64,000 nt of DNA, taken from assembly GCA_022571515.1 (NCBI GenBank), contig JACZXQ010000018.1:1-64000 (forward strand). The letters run 5' to 3'. Shown one piece after another: positions 1 through 7,103 of this stretch. The stretch comes from Gemmatimonadota bacterium. GTDB taxonomy: Bacteria > Gemmatimonadota > Gemmatimonadetes > Longimicrobiales > Gaopeijiaceae. Every line of letters begins with the position of its first letter. Positions within the stretch are counted from its first letter, which is position 1. Made by a program: the position numbers and the translations under genes. The notes below the pieces were generated by a model that was not told where the DNA came from, searched no databases, and saw only the letters and a list, made by a program, of their open reading frames with translations.

Positions 1-75
1 GCATTTCGGGCAGCGGGCCCCGACCGACCCGCCGCGGCCAGGGATTCTCGAGCGAGAGACGAACCACGTGAGTGA
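1..75 (+). CDS. possible 3' end of an upstream gene (partial)
   Basis: Frame 1 is open from the left edge to a TGA at 73-75, giving 24 residues rich in Arg, Ala and Asp. It would overlap the GTG start of the next gene by 8 bases (GTGAGTGA), a common coupling arrangement. The piece is too short to recognise and could be an open frame by chance. Confidence 0.25.
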   Translation, partial: AFRAAGPDRPAAARDSRARDEPRE

Positions 76-802
76 AGCGATCCGCTACTTGTTGTTGCAG
101 GTCCGGAACCCGGACGACGGCATGCGGGAGAACGAGATCGATTGCTTCTCGAGGACGCTCGATTGTTCGCGGGAGTCGATTCGGGTCCTCGATCTGCTGA
201 GCGGCGTGCCCTCGCAGGAGAAGCTCGACGCCGCCGACGTCGTGCTGCTCGGAGGTAGCGGGGATTACTCCGTCGCGGAAGGTGGACCGTGGCTCGAATC
301 CGCGCTCGAGGCGATGCGTGGTCTCTACGAGTCCTCCAAGCCGACGTTCGCCTCGTGCTGGGGGTTCCAGGCGATGGCCCGTGCCATGGGGGGTGAGGTG
401 GTCACGGATCGTTCTCTCGCCGAGGTGGGCACGATCTGGCTGAGATCGACGCCGGAGGGCCGGGAAGATCCGGTCTTCGGGCCGCTCGGTGAGCGCTTCC
501 AGGTACACATCGGCCACCAGGACATCGTGACTCGGTTGCCCGAAGGAGCCACACTGCTGGCCTCCAGCGAGCGGGTGGAGAATGAGGCGTTCCGGTTCGA
601 CGGAAAGCCGATCTACGCCACGCAGTTCCACCCGGAGTTGGGACGCGAGGACCTCATCCTCCGCATCGGGACCTACCCCCCGTATCTGCCTCTGGCCGGG
701 TACTCCACCATGGAGGAGTTCGCGGCAGCCACGCCCGACATTCCTGAAACCGAGGCGATCCTGGGCCGGTTCGTGCGTGAGGTCATGCTCGGATCCGGAT
801 AG
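68..802 (+). CDS. class I glutamine amidotransferase-like protein
   Basis: A 244-residue protein with the class I glutamine amidotransferase (GATase1) fold. The nucleophile elbow is visible as ASCWGFQAMARAMGG, with Cys at about residue 97, and the catalytic His lies in QFHPEL at about residue 190. The oxyanion region reads LLGGSGDYSV. Family members hydrolyse glutamine or related gamma-glutamyl amides in the cytoplasm. There is no synthetase domain, so this is a stand-alone GMP-synthase-like GATase rather than guaA or carA. The GTG start gives a normal N-terminus; the ribosome-binding site is weak (GAGAGACG). The next gene is on the opposite strand, so this one either stands alone or ends an operon entering from the left. 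The substrate is unknown. Confidence 0.85.
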   Translation: MSEAIRYLLLQVRNPDDGMRENEIDCFSRTLDCSRESIRVLDLLSGVPSQEKLDAADVVLLGGSGDYSVAEGGPWLESALEAMRGLYESSKPTFASCWGFQAMARAMGGEVVTDRSLAEVGTIWLRSTPEGREDPVFGPLGERFQVHIGHQDIVTRLPEGATLLASSERVENEAFRFDGKPIYATQFHPELGREDLILRIGTYPPYLPLAGYSTMEEFAAATPDIPETEAILGRFVREVMLGSG

Positions 803-882
803 GTTGTCGGCTCATGCTCGAAGCGGCGGGTGCGCCTTATGCGCGCGGCCCATCCAGGTGAGGTGGGACCGCCAGGGTGACA

Positions 883-1851
883 TCATCCCGAAGAACGGAA
901 AGGGAATCGCCTGGAGGTGAGCGACGGGTCGGTAGCAGTCTGACGCCCAAGCAGGAACCGGCCGGAACGCACAACACACTCTGCGAACTGAACGGGAAGC
1001 CTCGGAGTCCGGTCGAACCCACGGTTCCAGTCGATCGTGACCTGGATGGGGTTCGGCCAGCGGATGCGCAGCGCATTCCACAGGGCGCCCGGACGAGGCA
1101 CCGTGAGACCCATCGGTGAGGTGTGCATGTAAGGTGTGCCGCCGCCCCACGACCCGAGCAGGGCGGGGGCCAACCACCTGGGGAGGCGTGCGTTGGCGAT
1201 CGCGGTCGGCAATCCCCCCGGCGACGCTCCCAGCACATCCGTGGCGAGTCCGATGGCGGTCGTCAGCCAGTTCGCCCGGCGCTTGCCACCACTCAGGCAG
1301 TAGTCCCAGTCGAAGTCCTCGGGCAGGGACTCCAGGGCCGCCGCGACGTCGCACAGCCACAGTGGACGCCAGGCCCCGTGCGCGAGCATGTGGACGCTCA
1401 GCAGGTACAGATGGTCCTCGGCGCCGAGCGCCTGGACGCTCACCCCACCCACCTCCTCCGGTCGTGCCCGGGCGTAGAGTTCATCCCAGGATCGATCCCG
1501 GGCCGGAGAATTTCCGTGCAGGTCCACGGGGTACTGCTGTCCGGGTGGATAGCCCAACGCTTCCAGCGCCGCGCCGTGCTCCTCAGGGCGAACCCACAGG
1601 TCGATGTCGCCGTACGGGCGTAGCCCGCGCTGGGCGTAGAGGCCTGCGGCCAACCATCCTTTGGCCAGCAGGGGCTGGAGGCCCGCTGAGCACAGCTTGC
1701 CCACGGCCTCCTCGAGGACGCGCGCGTGGAGGCCGGACTGAAGGGTTTGGGCGCGGAAGGCCTGCTGGAGGTCGACGCCGACCGGCGATTCCGCGAGCTC
1801 GGTGTCGCGTACCCGCCACCAGGCCAGGCCTCCGGCGCCCGTCTCGAGCAC
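883..1851 (-). CDS. nucleotidyltransferase-fold protein of a PqqD/HprK-type cluster (5' end disturbed)
   Basis: The core reads LLAKGWLAAGLYAQRGLRPYGDIDLWV. It fits the 'uncharacterised nucleotidyltransferase' family (NTP_transf_5 type), with a G-x-D-x-D-like metal site (YGDIDLW) about 80 residues in. Such proteins recur beside PqqD-like and HPr-kinase-like proteins; their substrate is not established. The only usual start in frame is GTG at 1851, but coding-quality sequence (KSHGETIARALEGSW, LDVAPRTLEELAPLV) continues upstream to about 1958. An ATG at 1991 with a GGAG box 8 bases before it opens an 11-residue peptide one base out of frame with this sequence. The true gene therefore probably began at 1991 and carries a one-base slip near 1956. 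It is the last gene of the minus-strand cluster. Confidence 0.75.
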   Translation of the reverse strand: MLETGAGGLAWWRVRDTELAESPVGVDLQQAFRAQTLQSGLHARVLEEAVGKLCSAGLQPLLAKGWLAAGLYAQRGLRPYGDIDLWVRPEEHGAALEALGYPPGQQYPVDLHGNSPARDRSWDELYARARPEEVGGVSVQALGAEDHLYLLSVHMLAHGAWRPLWLCDVAAALESLPEDFDWDYCLSGGKRRANWLTTAIGLATDVLGASPGGLPTAIANARLPRWLAPALLGSWGGGTPYMHTSPMGLTVPRPGALWNALRIRWPNPIQVTIDWNRGFDRTPRLPVQFAECVVRSGRFLLGRQTATDPSLTSRRFPFRSSG

Positions 1852-2020
1852 GAGCGGGGCGAGCTCTTCGAGGGTGCGTGGAGCAACGTCGAGGGGTGGG
1901 GGATCGGCACGCCACGAGCCTTCCAGCGCGCGCGCGATCGTTTCGCCGTGAGACTTCAGACCAGAATTCCGTCGGCTTCCCTGCGCTCCATGATGTCCGC
2001 TCCGAGGTTCAACGGCCGGC

Positions 2021-2557
2021 TCAGCAGGCTTTGGGCGTGCACTGGGTGGCGTTCTTGGTCAAACAGCACTTGGTCGGCTGCTCGCAGATCGGGAGTCCGG
2101 TGCAATTCGGTGGCACCAGAACGAACTTGCAGGTGCTCCTGGGGATGCAGGATGCCTGCATGGCGGCCAATGGCGCGGTGATCGAGCTGACCGCGGGAAG
2201 CAACAACGTGAGTCCCGCCACACGACTGAGCGTCCGCATGATCTCGCGCCTGGAATATCGAGCCGCTTCTCCGGGAAGCGTCACGGGCTCTTCGAGGAGG
2301 CGGGCCTTGCCGAGCCGGTCGAGAGCCATCCAGACCAGGGACTCGTCGGCGGGTAGATCCAGCTCCTGCTCGAGCAGCGCCGCCATGTCCGCGACCGAAG
2401 TCTGCCCGTCACACCGGTTCCATACCATAGCGGCCGTGGGGTTCAGGCAGTGCGCTTTGTCCCGCTCCAGATCGTAGACGAGGGTCTCGTCGGGCAACTC
2501 TTCCACCACGAGATCCTTCTGTCTCGCTTTCGGAAACGAGCTCTCGGTTGCGCTCAT
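2021..2557 (-). CDS. PqqD-like domain protein with internal Tat-like signal and 8-Cys tail
   Basis: A 178-residue protein in three parts. Residues 12-95 form a PqqD-like domain, the winged-helix peptide-binding fold known as RRE in RiPP systems, with the typical VYDLERDKAHCLNPTAAMVW stretch. Residues 102-134 look like an internal Tat/Sec signal: SRREIMR followed by a hydrophobic segment ending AAMQA. Residues 137-178 hold eight cysteines at 137, 143, 152, 158, 164, 165, 173 and 178, including an adjacent CC pair as in knottin-like peptides. The ATG at 2557 is chosen because AGGAG lies 6 bases upstream; a longer frame to 2719 has no such site. It lies between the HprK-like and nucleotidyltransferase genes. 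I infer a cytoplasmic PqqD head and a translocated disulfide-rich tail. The domain assignment is firm; export and modification are untested. Confidence 0.8.
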   Translation of the reverse strand: MSATESSFPKARQKDLVVEELPDETLVYDLERDKAHCLNPTAAMVWNRCDGQTSVADMAALLEQELDLPADESLVWMALDRLGKARLLEEPVTLPGEAARYSRREIMRTLSRVAGLTLLLPAVSSITAPLAAMQASCIPRSTCKFVLVPPNCTGLPICEQPTKCCLTKNATQCTPKAC

Positions 2558-2651
2558 CGTGCTCTCCTGCACCCGGTCGTACGGATCCAAGCCGCCGTGC
2601 CACGCTCGACGGGCTTCCCCATGATACAAGGTTTCGGCGGCGGATGTGCCA

Positions 2652-3434
2652 TCATTCAACCTGGCTTGCGCTACCCAGATGGGCTGAAAGTCGCTCCAGC
2701 AGGGCCTTTGCGGCGTCATCGGCCTCGCCCCTCACGCCCTTGAGGATCGGCACTTCCCGCACCGCGCGGCCCAGCGTGGCGAGCGCGGTCTTCGGCCGTC
2801 GGCGCACCGGAACGGTATTCGCCAACAGTTCGAGAATGCCCCTGCCTTCCGATAGTCTTCGAGGCCGGAACCGCGCGCCTTCCTTGTAGCTCGTGACCGC
2901 AACCAGGCCTACCGGGATTGGCTTGGTCCCTGTCCGTGCACCGAACTCCACCGCCGCCCGCTTCACCGACAGGGCTCCCTCCTTCTCGCGAATCGACAAC
3001 GGACGGGGGAACGGGTGCACGCGCCCGCGCTCATCCAGGACCGCGTACTCGTCCGAGTAGTACGTCGCTCCGGCCCTCAGGAGGGCGGACACCAGCGACG
3101 TCTTGCCACTCAAGGTGCTGCCCGGAATGAGGATCGCCTGGCCCTCCCAACCCACGACCCCGGCGTGCACGAAGATTCGGCGAGGCGCCCTTTCCGCGAC
3201 GTACAGGGCCAGGTCCGACTCCAGGATGGCGAGGACCTCATCCAGGCTCAGCGCACGGGACACCCGCACCGTGTTGGCGTAGAGCATGCTGTAACGCCGC
3301 ACGCCGGGACGGTTTCCGGGGCCCCCTTCGATGACCGAATACAGGCGCTTCACGTCGGCGGTCGCGGCCGGCTTCGACCCCGGCGGGAGCAGCGCCGGTA
3401 TGCGCTCGAACAGCCCGGCCGTGTCGGTGCGCAC
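2652..3434 (-). CDS. HPr-kinase-like protein (HprK-related)
   Basis: A P-loop protein related to the HPr kinase/phosphorylase fold. Counted from the GTG at 3434, the Walker A is PGSTLSGKTS at residues 104-113 and an acidic YYSDEYAVLD motif follows at 125-134. These are the kinase-core motifs of HprK-like proteins found with PqqD-like partners. The family includes PadeK-type kinases that phosphorylate a RiPP and larger groups of unknown target. GTG 3434 has no ribosome-binding site and cuts the N-terminus too short: the conserved-looking upstream codons (WAEGISLVSYGVRVG) run in frame back to a TGA at 3504-3506, with no ATG, GTG or TTG between. The frame continues beyond that TGA into the 24-codon ORF at 3578. 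The gene lies 94 bases upstream of the PqqD-like gene on the same strand. Confidence 0.8.
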   Translation of the reverse strand: MRTDTAGLFERIPALLPPGSKPAATADVKRLYSVIEGGPGNRPGVRRYSMLYANTVRVSRALSLDEVLAILESDLALYVAERAPRRIFVHAGVVGWEGQAILIPGSTLSGKTSLVSALLRAGATYYSDEYAVLDERGRVHPFPRPLSIREKEGALSVKRAAVEFGARTGTKPIPVGLVAVTSYKEGARFRPRRLSEGRGILELLANTVPVRRRPKTALATLGRAVREVPILKGVRGEADDAAKALLERLSAHLGSASQVE

Positions 3435-3503
3435 GCCGACACGAACGCCATAAGAGACCAGGCTGATGCCTTCCGCCCACCCGAGGCGGTCGAGGTCGTC
3501 CTG

Positions 3504-3578
3504 TCAGGAAGAGGTCTTCTTGAGGCGAGGCATAAGGCCCGCCTCACGCGCGATCGGGTCGATGATCGTGGTCGTCAT
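3504..3578 (-). CDS. 24-residue ORF in frame with the HprK-like gene
   Basis: The ATG at 3578 directly follows the TGA of the preceding gene (TGAATG), and the peptide MTTTIIDPIAREAGLMPRLK plus KTSS ends at TGA 3504-3506. Codons are strongly GC-rich at the third position, like a real gene. After the TGA the same frame continues as coding-quality sequence into the HprK-like protein. It may be the true start of that kinase interrupted by a nonsense codon, or a separate small peptide coupled to both neighbours. The first reading explains why the kinase has no good start of its own. Confidence 0.45.
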   Translation of the reverse strand: MTTTIIDPIAREAGLMPRLKKTSS

Positions 3579-3758
3579 TCACTGCTCGATCTTGGCGAGC
3601 GTCGGATCAGAGAATGGTCCGGTGCCCTCGAAGGCGGCCAAGACGATACCCTCCAGGAGATCTCCCAAGGACATGTCGAGGTAGGCCGCGAGGCCCTTCA
3701 GCACCTTCAACATCCGCTTTTCGATCCGGACGCCCGTCTGGACGCGCTCCACCTGCAT
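3579..3758 (-). CDS. small conserved protein, possible ribbon-helix-helix-like
   Basis: A 59-residue protein starting MQVERVQTGVRIEKRMLKV and ending PTLAKIEQ. The ATG at 3758 has GGAGG about 8 bases upstream and is preferred over the longer frame to 3863, whose extra N-terminus is low in coding quality. The pattern of a short basic strand (VQTGVRIEKRML), then two helices (KVLKGLAAYLDMSLGDLLEGIVL), is compatible with a ribbon-helix-helix-type DNA-binding or antitoxin-like fold; this is inferred from the pattern only. It is the first gene of the minus-strand cluster leading to the HprK-like, PqqD-like and nucleotidyltransferase genes, so it may regulate them or belong to an unrelated small family. 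Confidence 0.65.
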   Translation of the reverse strand: MQVERVQTGVRIEKRMLKVLKGLAAYLDMSLGDLLEGIVLAAFEGTGPFSDPTLAKIEQ

Positions 3759-3842
3759 GGCCCTTCCTCCCGCAGCGATACATGGACCCTGTAGTACCAC
3801 GATCGCGACGCCCGTCGGCCGGGGCAACGCTCGGGGACGAGA

Positions 3843-3877
3843 GAAAGGGGCCGCGGCGGTCATGCCGGGCCCCTTTC
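3843..3877 (-). terminator. hairpin after the 3916-4680 gene
   Basis: GAAAGGGGCC (3843-3852) pairs perfectly with GGCCCCTTTC (3868-3877) around a 15-base loop. It lies just downstream of the minus-strand gene ending at 3916. No clear T-run follows, so it may be a processing or stabilising hairpin instead of a true intrinsic terminator. Confidence 0.45.
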
Positions 3878-3915
3878 AGTTGCGGACTCGAGAGCGCTCG
3901 CGATAGCGGCCGTCC

Positions 3916-4680
3916 CTACATGCCGCCGTCCAGAACGATGGAGAGGTCCCGCCTGAGACGAGCGATCTGGGTCTCCTCCGAGACTATGGAGGAGGTGATC
4001 TGCTCAACGATCTCGGCGAACCCGTCTTCGCCGTACTTCTCGGTCATGATCTCGTTCATCGTGGGATCTTCTTCCGCGAAGCCTGCCCAGTTCTTCTCGA
4101 AGATGACGAGAGTCATCGACGGGCCGGTCGAGCCTGCAACCGGATTGATGAACACGTAATACATGGGAGCGTCGACTTCGGTGATCGCCGCGTGGTACTT
4201 GTCGATGGCCTCATTGAACGCACCTTCACGGCCGGGCACCAGCGTCCAGGTGACCACGTTCAGCAGGTTGTACTCGTCCAGATCATCGGGCAGGCGCATT
4301 CTGGTCGTGTCGCTGGCGGTGATCGTCATGCTGGCGGCAGCCGTAAGCGACATGACCGTGGCCCCGTAGGCGAGTCCACCCACCGGACCGAATCCGGCAT
4401 CGTATTCGTCGAAGTCGGCCCACGTGTGGTTGCCGGAACGAATGACGTAATCGCCCTGATCCGGGCCGGTGACGACCTGGTACGTGGTCCAGTTCCACGT
4501 CTCACCGTTGGCCTTACGCCACTCGATGTGGTCTCTCAGGGCGGACTCGAAGGCGGCGCCGGAGCCCAGTGCGGGCTTCAGCGTCCAGGTCTGCGCGAGG
4601 TTCTGAGCTTGGAGTTGGCCCGGGGCCAGGGTCAGGCTGATCGCCAGAACAGCGGCGGCCAGTGGTCGTACGAGTCGCAT
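3916..4680 (-). CDS. secreted protein with duplicated alpha+beta-barrel-like domain
   Basis: A 254-residue protein with a clear signal peptide (RLVRPLAAAVLAISLTLAPG, cleavage near LQAQ). The mature part shows an internal duplication: TWTLKPALGSGAAFESALRD near residue 31 and TWTLVPGREGAFNEAIDKYH near residue 143. Each is followed by strands containing YYVF- or TYQVV-type segments and an aromatic NWAGF/TWADF helix start. This layout resembles tandem dimeric alpha+beta-barrel (NIPSNAP or monooxygenase-like) domains, but no active-site residue is recognisable. The ATG at 4680 is preceded by AGGAGG at ideal spacing. It is monocistronic as far as seen, with a hairpin downstream. Likely periplasmic; function unknown. 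Confidence 0.75.
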   Translation of the reverse strand: MRLVRPLAAAVLAISLTLAPGQLQAQNLAQTWTLKPALGSGAAFESALRDHIEWRKANGETWNWTTYQVVTGPDQGDYVIRSGNHTWADFDEYDAGFGPVGGLAYGATVMSLTAAASMTITASDTTRMRLPDDLDEYNLLNVVTWTLVPGREGAFNEAIDKYHAAITEVDAPMYYVFINPVAGSTGPSMTLVIFEKNWAGFAEEDPTMNEIMTEKYGEDGFAEIVEQITSSIVSEETQIARLRRDLSIVLDGGM

Positions 4681-4879
4681 GGGTTCCTCCTATTCGTGAG
4701 ACGCGGCCGCTCCCCGGGCGGCCCGGTCCACCGGATCCTGGTGGGGGGAAGCAAGATAGGCGTGTGGGATGCGCACTGTCGAGCGTTATTTCACCGATCA
4801 GGTCTTGACAGGTGAGCCGCCGAGAACGGATTTAGGCCAGCAAGTGTTCGTTCCGTTCCGTTGCGGGGGATGACCTACA

Positions 4880-5023
4880 ATGCGCCGCCTATCGTTCGTC
4901 GTGATCGTCCTGAGTGTCGTGTTGTCGGCTGCCTGCGCGGCCGGCTCGCCGGGTGAGTCGAGAGGAGGGTCTCGCGGGAGTGGCACCATCACCCGCGAAG
5001 CGGCGGTCGGCGGGCACGAGGCG
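4880..5023 (+). pseudogene. truncated lipoprotein gene remnant
   Basis: The frame opens with a good lipoprotein signal, MRRLSFVVIVLSVVLSAACA, followed by a Gly/Ser-rich linker and SGTITREA. A signal, low-complexity linker and ITREE-like motif match the start of TonB-plug-like lipoproteins in related genomes (recalled, not searched). After about position 5000 the frame runs through the oppositely oriented gene at 5024-5347 with no recognisable continuation. The simplest reading is that the body of the gene was deleted; alternatively it is a short secreted peptide. Confidence 0.4.
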
Positions 5024-5347
5024 TCAACCCTTTGGGCGGTCCAGCTTGCCCCACTCTTCCGGCCGCGCTCCGGGGCCCTCGCCCGTCACGTCCTCGAGCA
5101 GGTGGAGCAGCTCGACGCGATCCTCGGGACCCAACTCGCCGCTCCCGAAGATTTCGCTGAGTCTGCGCGTCAGCGTATCCACCGGCCACACGCCCGCCAT
5201 GTCGGGATTGGTCTCCAGCCAGTACTGGAACGCGGTGGCCTCGTGAGACGTGACCACACCGTCCGCGATGACCCGCCGGGCTAGCCGCAAGAGTTCTGCG
5301 AGCGCCCGGTTACGCCGCAGCATTCCGCCGCCGAATGTTTCCGTCAT
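5024..5347 (-). CDS. small acidic helical protein (TerB/BRCT-companion-like)
   Basis: A 107-residue protein with the start placed at ATG 5347; a longer frame to GTG 5401 adds a poorly conserved-looking stretch. The body reads LARRVIADGVVTSHEATAF then WLETNPDMAGVWPVDTLTRR and LGPEDRVELLHLLEDVTGE. This pattern of repeated acidic helices recalls the short region often found before BRCT domains or in TerB-like proteins, where 'DGV' and 'GPEDR' mark metal-loop-like turns. No BRCT domain follows here. Expected to be cytoplasmic; no motif gives an activity. Its 3' end lies over the lipoprotein remnant on the other strand. Confidence 0.6.
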   Translation of the reverse strand: MTETFGGGMLRRNRALAELLRLARRVIADGVVTSHEATAFQYWLETNPDMAGVWPVDTLTRRLSEIFGSGELGPEDRVELLHLLEDVTGEGPGARPEEWGKLDRPKG

Positions 5348-5474
5348 CGAACCTACTCGCCGAGGGGGATGGGATCCTTCTGCATCGGTCGAGGTGTACA
5401 CGGATATCTCAAAGCTTGTGCTCCTGCCCGCTGACCGCGCAAGGGAGCGGGCCCGGAACCGAGGAAACCGATTG

Positions 5475-6005
5475 ATGAAGTGTGCGCGCCAGTTGGTAGT
5501 TCTGATGGCTGGGATGGTCGTGATGGTGCCTGCCGGTCTGGCGGCCCAGGAACAGCCGCGGGCGTTCGAACTGTCGCTGTTCAGCCCGGTCCAGATCGTG
5601 GGCCCCGAGGCCGATATCGCCGGTATCCGGCTCAGCCTTTACGGACGGAACGCCTCCATGCAGGGCCTCGACATCGGTATAATCAGCCACACGACCGGAG
5701 TCACCAGGGGCGTCCAGTTCGGGTTCGTCGGACTGGCCGAGGGCGGCTTCCAGGGCTTCCAGAACACCTTCGTCAACATCTCGGAGGGACCAACCACGGG
5801 CTTTCAACTGGGGTTGTACAACGATGCCGCCTCGGGCGAGGTGCTTCAGGTGGGCTTCTTCAACAGGCTCGGCTCCGGTAGGGGCTTCATGTTGGGGATC
5901 GTGAACTGGGCCGACGACTTCGTGGGGCTCCAGATCGGGATTCTGAACTTCATCAAGGTGGCCGAGGGCCACGCCTTTCTCCCGATCGTGAACTGGCGCT
6001 TCTAG
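5475..6005 (+). CDS. secreted LA_2272-type surface repeat protein
   Basis: A 176-residue protein beginning with a signal peptide (VVLMAGMVVMVPAGLAAQ). The mature part is made of short repeats of the G-x-Q-x-G-[LF] kind: GVQFGFVGLAEGGFQGFQ, GFQLGLYNDA, LQVGFFNRLGS, LGIVNWADDFVGLQIGILN. This is characteristic of the LA_2272/LA_2273 family of surface or periplasmic beta-repeat proteins, whose role is unknown. The ATG at 5475 sits at the start of the signal peptide; the frame is open further upstream but without sense. It ends 20 bases from a convergent gene. Confidence 0.75.
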   Translation: MKCARQLVVLMAGMVVMVPAGLAAQEQPRAFELSLFSPVQIVGPEADIAGIRLSLYGRNASMQGLDIGIISHTTGVTRGVQFGFVGLAEGGFQGFQNTFVNISEGPTTGFQLGLYNDAASGEVLQVGFFNRLGSGRGFMLGIVNWADDFVGLQIGILNFIKVAEGHAFLPIVNWRF

Positions 6006-6024
6006 AAGGGAGGGCGGCGGCCGC

Positions 6025-6963
6025 TCAAAACGCCAACAGGAGCTCGAAGCCCCAAAAGCGCTCGTCCGTAAGAAAGAACTGCCCCATCGGCGACGGGCCG
6101 TCGTGGAAGAGAGCGCGCAGGGTCGCCGACCGACCCCCGTCCTGTACGGTCACGCCGGCGACAGCGGAGATGCGTCCTCGCCAGTCGGCCCGATCGGTGG
6201 CCTGCCAGTCGAGGGCCGTCTCCACTCCGAGCTTGCCGTCCCCCCACGGGAGCCAGCGTCCCTCGGCACCGGCCTGCACGAAGCCGTTGTCGGAGAAGTT
6301 CGGCCCTAGCTGCTCCTCATTTTCCAGACTGGAGCGGGTGACGAGGCCCCCTCCGCCATAAAGTCTGACGGTACCGAGGTCGTAGGCCGCCATTCCGTCG
6401 AAGGTCTCCGACGTGAAGTCCAGCCGCTGGGCACCGGTGGTCTCCACGAGTTCATCCCCTATGTGCGCGCTCCAGTGGGTGAAGCGGACCCGTCCGGACC
6501 AGCGGCCCCACGCGAGCTCCGCAGGAAAGGACACGACCCAGTCGGAGGACACCAGGTCGCTGCTGCTAACCTCGAGTCGGAAGCGCCCGAACACCCCGGT
6601 CTGGATGCCCAGGATCAAGCCGCCACCAGCCCATTGTGCGGGTTGCCAAATGCGGACATGGCCACCCATGGCGGCTTCTCCCTGGAGTTCCCTGGGCAGT
6701 CCGTCCGCTCCGTCGAAGCTGAAGGGCTCTCGCTCACCGGGAGCGGTCGTCTTCGCGAACACGTCGGTCCAGATCCCGCGAAGCGCGAACGTGGGCTCCC
6801 GCGGAGCGGCCATAGGCGCGGAGAAATACGACTCTTCGGGGAACCAGCGATCGTTGCCGACGGACTGGCCGTCGGCATGGTAGGGGAGGACCCACCCGAA
6901 CATCACCCACCATGAGAGCGGCATCAGCGATGCCGACTTGCTTCGTTTGACCGAGTCCTCCAT
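6025..6963 (-). CDS. DUF1207-family outer-membrane-like protein
   Basis: A 312-residue protein with an N-terminal hydrophobic segment (LMPLSWWVMFGWVLPYHADG) and a mature region beginning WFPEESYFSAPMAAPREPTF. That signature opening, the many alternating beta strands (FRLEVSSSDLVSSDWVVSFP, LYGGGGLVTRS) and the end QFFLTDERFWGFELLLAF match the DUF1207 family, predicted outer-membrane beta barrels. ATG 6963 has GGGAG 5 bases upstream. The gene converges with the LA_2272-like gene. Function unknown; location is inferred. Confidence 0.75.
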   Translation of the reverse strand: MEDSVKRSKSASLMPLSWWVMFGWVLPYHADGQSVGNDRWFPEESYFSAPMAAPREPTFALRGIWTDVFAKTTAPGEREPFSFDGADGLPRELQGEAAMGGHVRIWQPAQWAGGGLILGIQTGVFGRFRLEVSSSDLVSSDWVVSFPAELAWGRWSGRVRFTHWSAHIGDELVETTGAQRLDFTSETFDGMAAYDLGTVRLYGGGGLVTRSSLENEEQLGPNFSDNGFVQAGAEGRWLPWGDGKLGVETALDWQATDRADWRGRISAVAGVTVQDGGRSATLRALFHDGPSPMGQFFLTDERFWGFELLLAF

Positions 6964-7103
6964 TCCACTCCCTTCGTCGTACGAGGTCCGCCATTCTACT
7001 CTGATCCGATCGGTTGGCGAAACCGCTGGGGGGGGATCCCGTAGGGTCTTTAGGCGTAGCAGAACCCTTCATGCGGCGTGCGCACGAAAGCGCGAGAGGA
7101 AGT

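Noticed and set aside
1116-2477. 453-codon plus-strand open frame over the nucleotidyltransferase and PqqD-like genes
   Set aside because: Arg/Pro-rich shadow of high-GC genes on the other strand.
3504-3506. Selenocysteine codon in the HprK-like gene
   Set aside because: A weak CCGCC/GGCGG hairpin lies 14 bases after the TGA, but Sec near the N-terminus of a kinase is implausible and no sel genes are in the window.
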